A stretch of 64,000 nt of DNA from Paragordius varius (Eukaryota > Nematomorpha), in contig OZ176052.1 in the NCBI GenBank assembly GCA_964247055.1, forward strand, positions 3,286,001-3,350,000, in the 5' to 3' direction. Under the pieces are notes generated by a model that saw only the letters and a list, made by a program, of their open reading frames with translations, was not told where the DNA came from and ran no database searches. The stretch's first letter is position 1, and every line of letters starts with the position of its first letter. The position numbers were made by a program, and so were the translations under genes. Positions 62,587 through 64,000 of the stretch are shown piece after piece.

Positions 62587-63103
62587 AAAAGTGTTTTTGA
62601 ATACTTCAAGTTGGTTCTGAATATTTCAAGTTAATCTTTAAACACTTCTAGTTGCTCTTAAAATAATTTAAGTTTGGATCCAACCATAATTTTTGCATCA
62701 TTTTTCCGTAGACGCTGGTTTAGAAATATAAATAAATCTTTTAAGTTTAATTCTACCAGCAAATCTTTTAATTTATTTATTTTAAAATCAGCGGTTTGCT
62801 TCTATCATGTTTTAAACCAATTCGAGGTCAAGATTATAAATAAATAATAAAAATAAAAGCATTATCCAATGAGAAAAAATTTAACACTCCTTTACTTTCT
62901 GGGGTTGATTATATCGAAAAATGATTTAAAATTTGACTATTTAAAAAAATATTAAGATTAAGCCGAAAAAATATGCTTTCTTCAGCCGTTTAACCGCATT
63001 ATACAAAATAATTAAAAAAATTTTAACAAAAATCCTCATCTCAATTTTTTTTGCCGCCATTTTTATATCTAATTTTTTTAAACTAACACTTGGTTCATTT
63101 CCA
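62587..63103. other. AT-rich DNA with degenerate short repeats
   Basis: Starts with three or four imperfect ~22-bp repeats (TACTTCAAGTTGGTTCTGAA, TATTTCAAGTTAATCTTTAA, CACTTCTAGTTGCTCTTAAA) at 62595-62665. The remainder has no recognised feature. Confidence 0.5.
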
Positions 63104-63645
63104 TCCTTCAATTTAAATTGGGGTAGTTGGATACCCCATGTCTGTTTAAAATTAATACATCAGAAAATATGGAAGGAATTAAACCCAGGCAAAAGTTTGC
63201 ACTTATATAACATTAAAAACCAAAATATAAATTTAATTACTTCAAAAATACTTGATATTACTTATTTTTATGTAAAACCCAAAGTTAAAAATTAAGACAA
63301 GCTAAATATAAAAAATAATGCAAAATATACCACTTTTTCTGTTTATATTAAGGTTAAATGTGATTTCAATTTAAAAGTAAACTTAATTAAAGCCTTAAAA
63401 TCAAATAAACACGATATTTTGCAAAAGTGTTGTATAAAAATGGCATCCAAATAGTTTAAGACGGAACTTTTTTTCCAAAACTAAATTTTATTTAGTTATT
63501 TAGGCTTTTAGGCTCATTTATAAGATTTTTTTAGGATAGAAGCATAATTTCAAATTGGGATCGTTTCTTTCAGTAGTTATTTAAAAATATCAACTTAATT
63601 ATAATCTGGGGTATATAGATACCCTAATTTAAATCGAAGTGTTAA
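63104..63645. mobile_element. 0.54-kb TIR element, copy 3 of 3
   Basis: The left end is TCCTTCAATTTAAATTGGGG, then TAGTTGGATACCCCA; the right end is ATACCCTAATTTAAATCGAA, then GTGTTAA. Same orientation as the copy at 26642-27178, with shared GCAAAAGTTTGCACTTATAT and ATATGGAAGGAAT. Non-coding. Confidence 0.85.
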
Positions 63646-64000
63646 TGCCTTAGGCAATGTTTATTATGGTTAGATAATGTAAATAATTAAGTTTAAAAAA
63701 GCTTTCAGGCTCATTTTAATTACAGCTGCATGTTTCAATCGTGTTTTGAAAATGTCCCAATTTTAGACCTAGAAATCACAAAACTGGAAAAAAATATAAG
63801 CCTTTTTATCTAATACATGAAAACAAGGTTTAATAACAAATTTCAACAAAATTTCAAAACTATAGTTTATTTACAAAATTAAGTATGGGATATAAAACTA
63901 ACCCAAAAGTTAAACTGAGACAAAAAATTTAAAGGTAATTAAATGTTTACTAACTTTAAATACCGTAGTTTATTTAAAGCTCTAAAGTGATAAATGTCAT
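63646..64000. other. AT-rich end of window
   Basis: No coding frame, RNA gene or repeat recognised. Confidence 0.5.

Noticed and set aside
62445-62665. CRISPR-like repeats
   Set aside because: Only two adjacent copies without spacers, in a eukaryotic intergenic region.
1-64000. tRNA, rRNA and other RNA genes
   Set aside because: I looked for tRNA box A/B-like patterns and rRNA cores while reading and saw none convincing; a covariance-model search would be needed to exclude small RNAs.

Overview
The window is about three quarters A+T and looks like nuclear DNA of an invertebrate animal: multi-exon genes with GT-AG introns, N/Q-rich protein tails, class C GPCRs, a CUB/LDLa protein, and a mixture of LINE, Helitron, hAT, Tc1/mariner and Ty3/Gypsy elements. 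An AT-rich arthropod (mite-like) is a reasonable guess, but no single feature proves the phylum. All recognised host genes lie on the + strand. Exon borders below were set by hand from splice motifs, reading phase and protein similarity.

Layout. (1) 53-7436: the 3' eight exons of the cohesin subunit RAD21, with a 3.4 kb RTE-like LINE antisense in one intron and a tandem duplication that copies a splice acceptor. (2) 7.4-18 kb: gene-poor, with a Tc1-like MITE, a decayed LINE 3' end, a dead mariner and a 320-bp tandem duplication. (3) 18141-20982: an unassigned helical-rich gene with at least four phase-compatible exons. (4) 21536-27509: an INF2-type formin with a short proline-rich FH1, a complete FH2 and a C-terminal WH2/DAD-like motif. 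(5) 28527-50280: three tandem class C GPCR genes (A, B, C), each with a Venus-flytrap domain, a cysteine-rich domain and seven membrane segments. A non-autonomous Helitron separates A from B; hAT-like elements fill the introns of B. (6) 53461-57061: a multi-CUB/LDLa extracellular protein, 5' end not found. (7) 58068-62032: a broken Ty3/Gypsy (Mag-like) element on the minus strand with two LTRs and a 5-bp target duplication. (8) 62-64 kb: AT-rich DNA with a 71-bp tandem duplication and the third copy of a 0.54-kb TIR element also found at 26.6 and 52.2 kb.

The host genes show no functional link (sister-chromatid cohesion, actin assembly, sensory or metabotropic signalling, extracellular binding). 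The receptor trio is the only family cluster. The most unusual signals are the Helitron built around ~155-bp monomers, the new-looking TIR family with hairpins in its ends, the GC-AG intron and copy-specific intron in the receptor cluster, and two splice sites altered by repeats (RAD21 exon 2, last formin exon).
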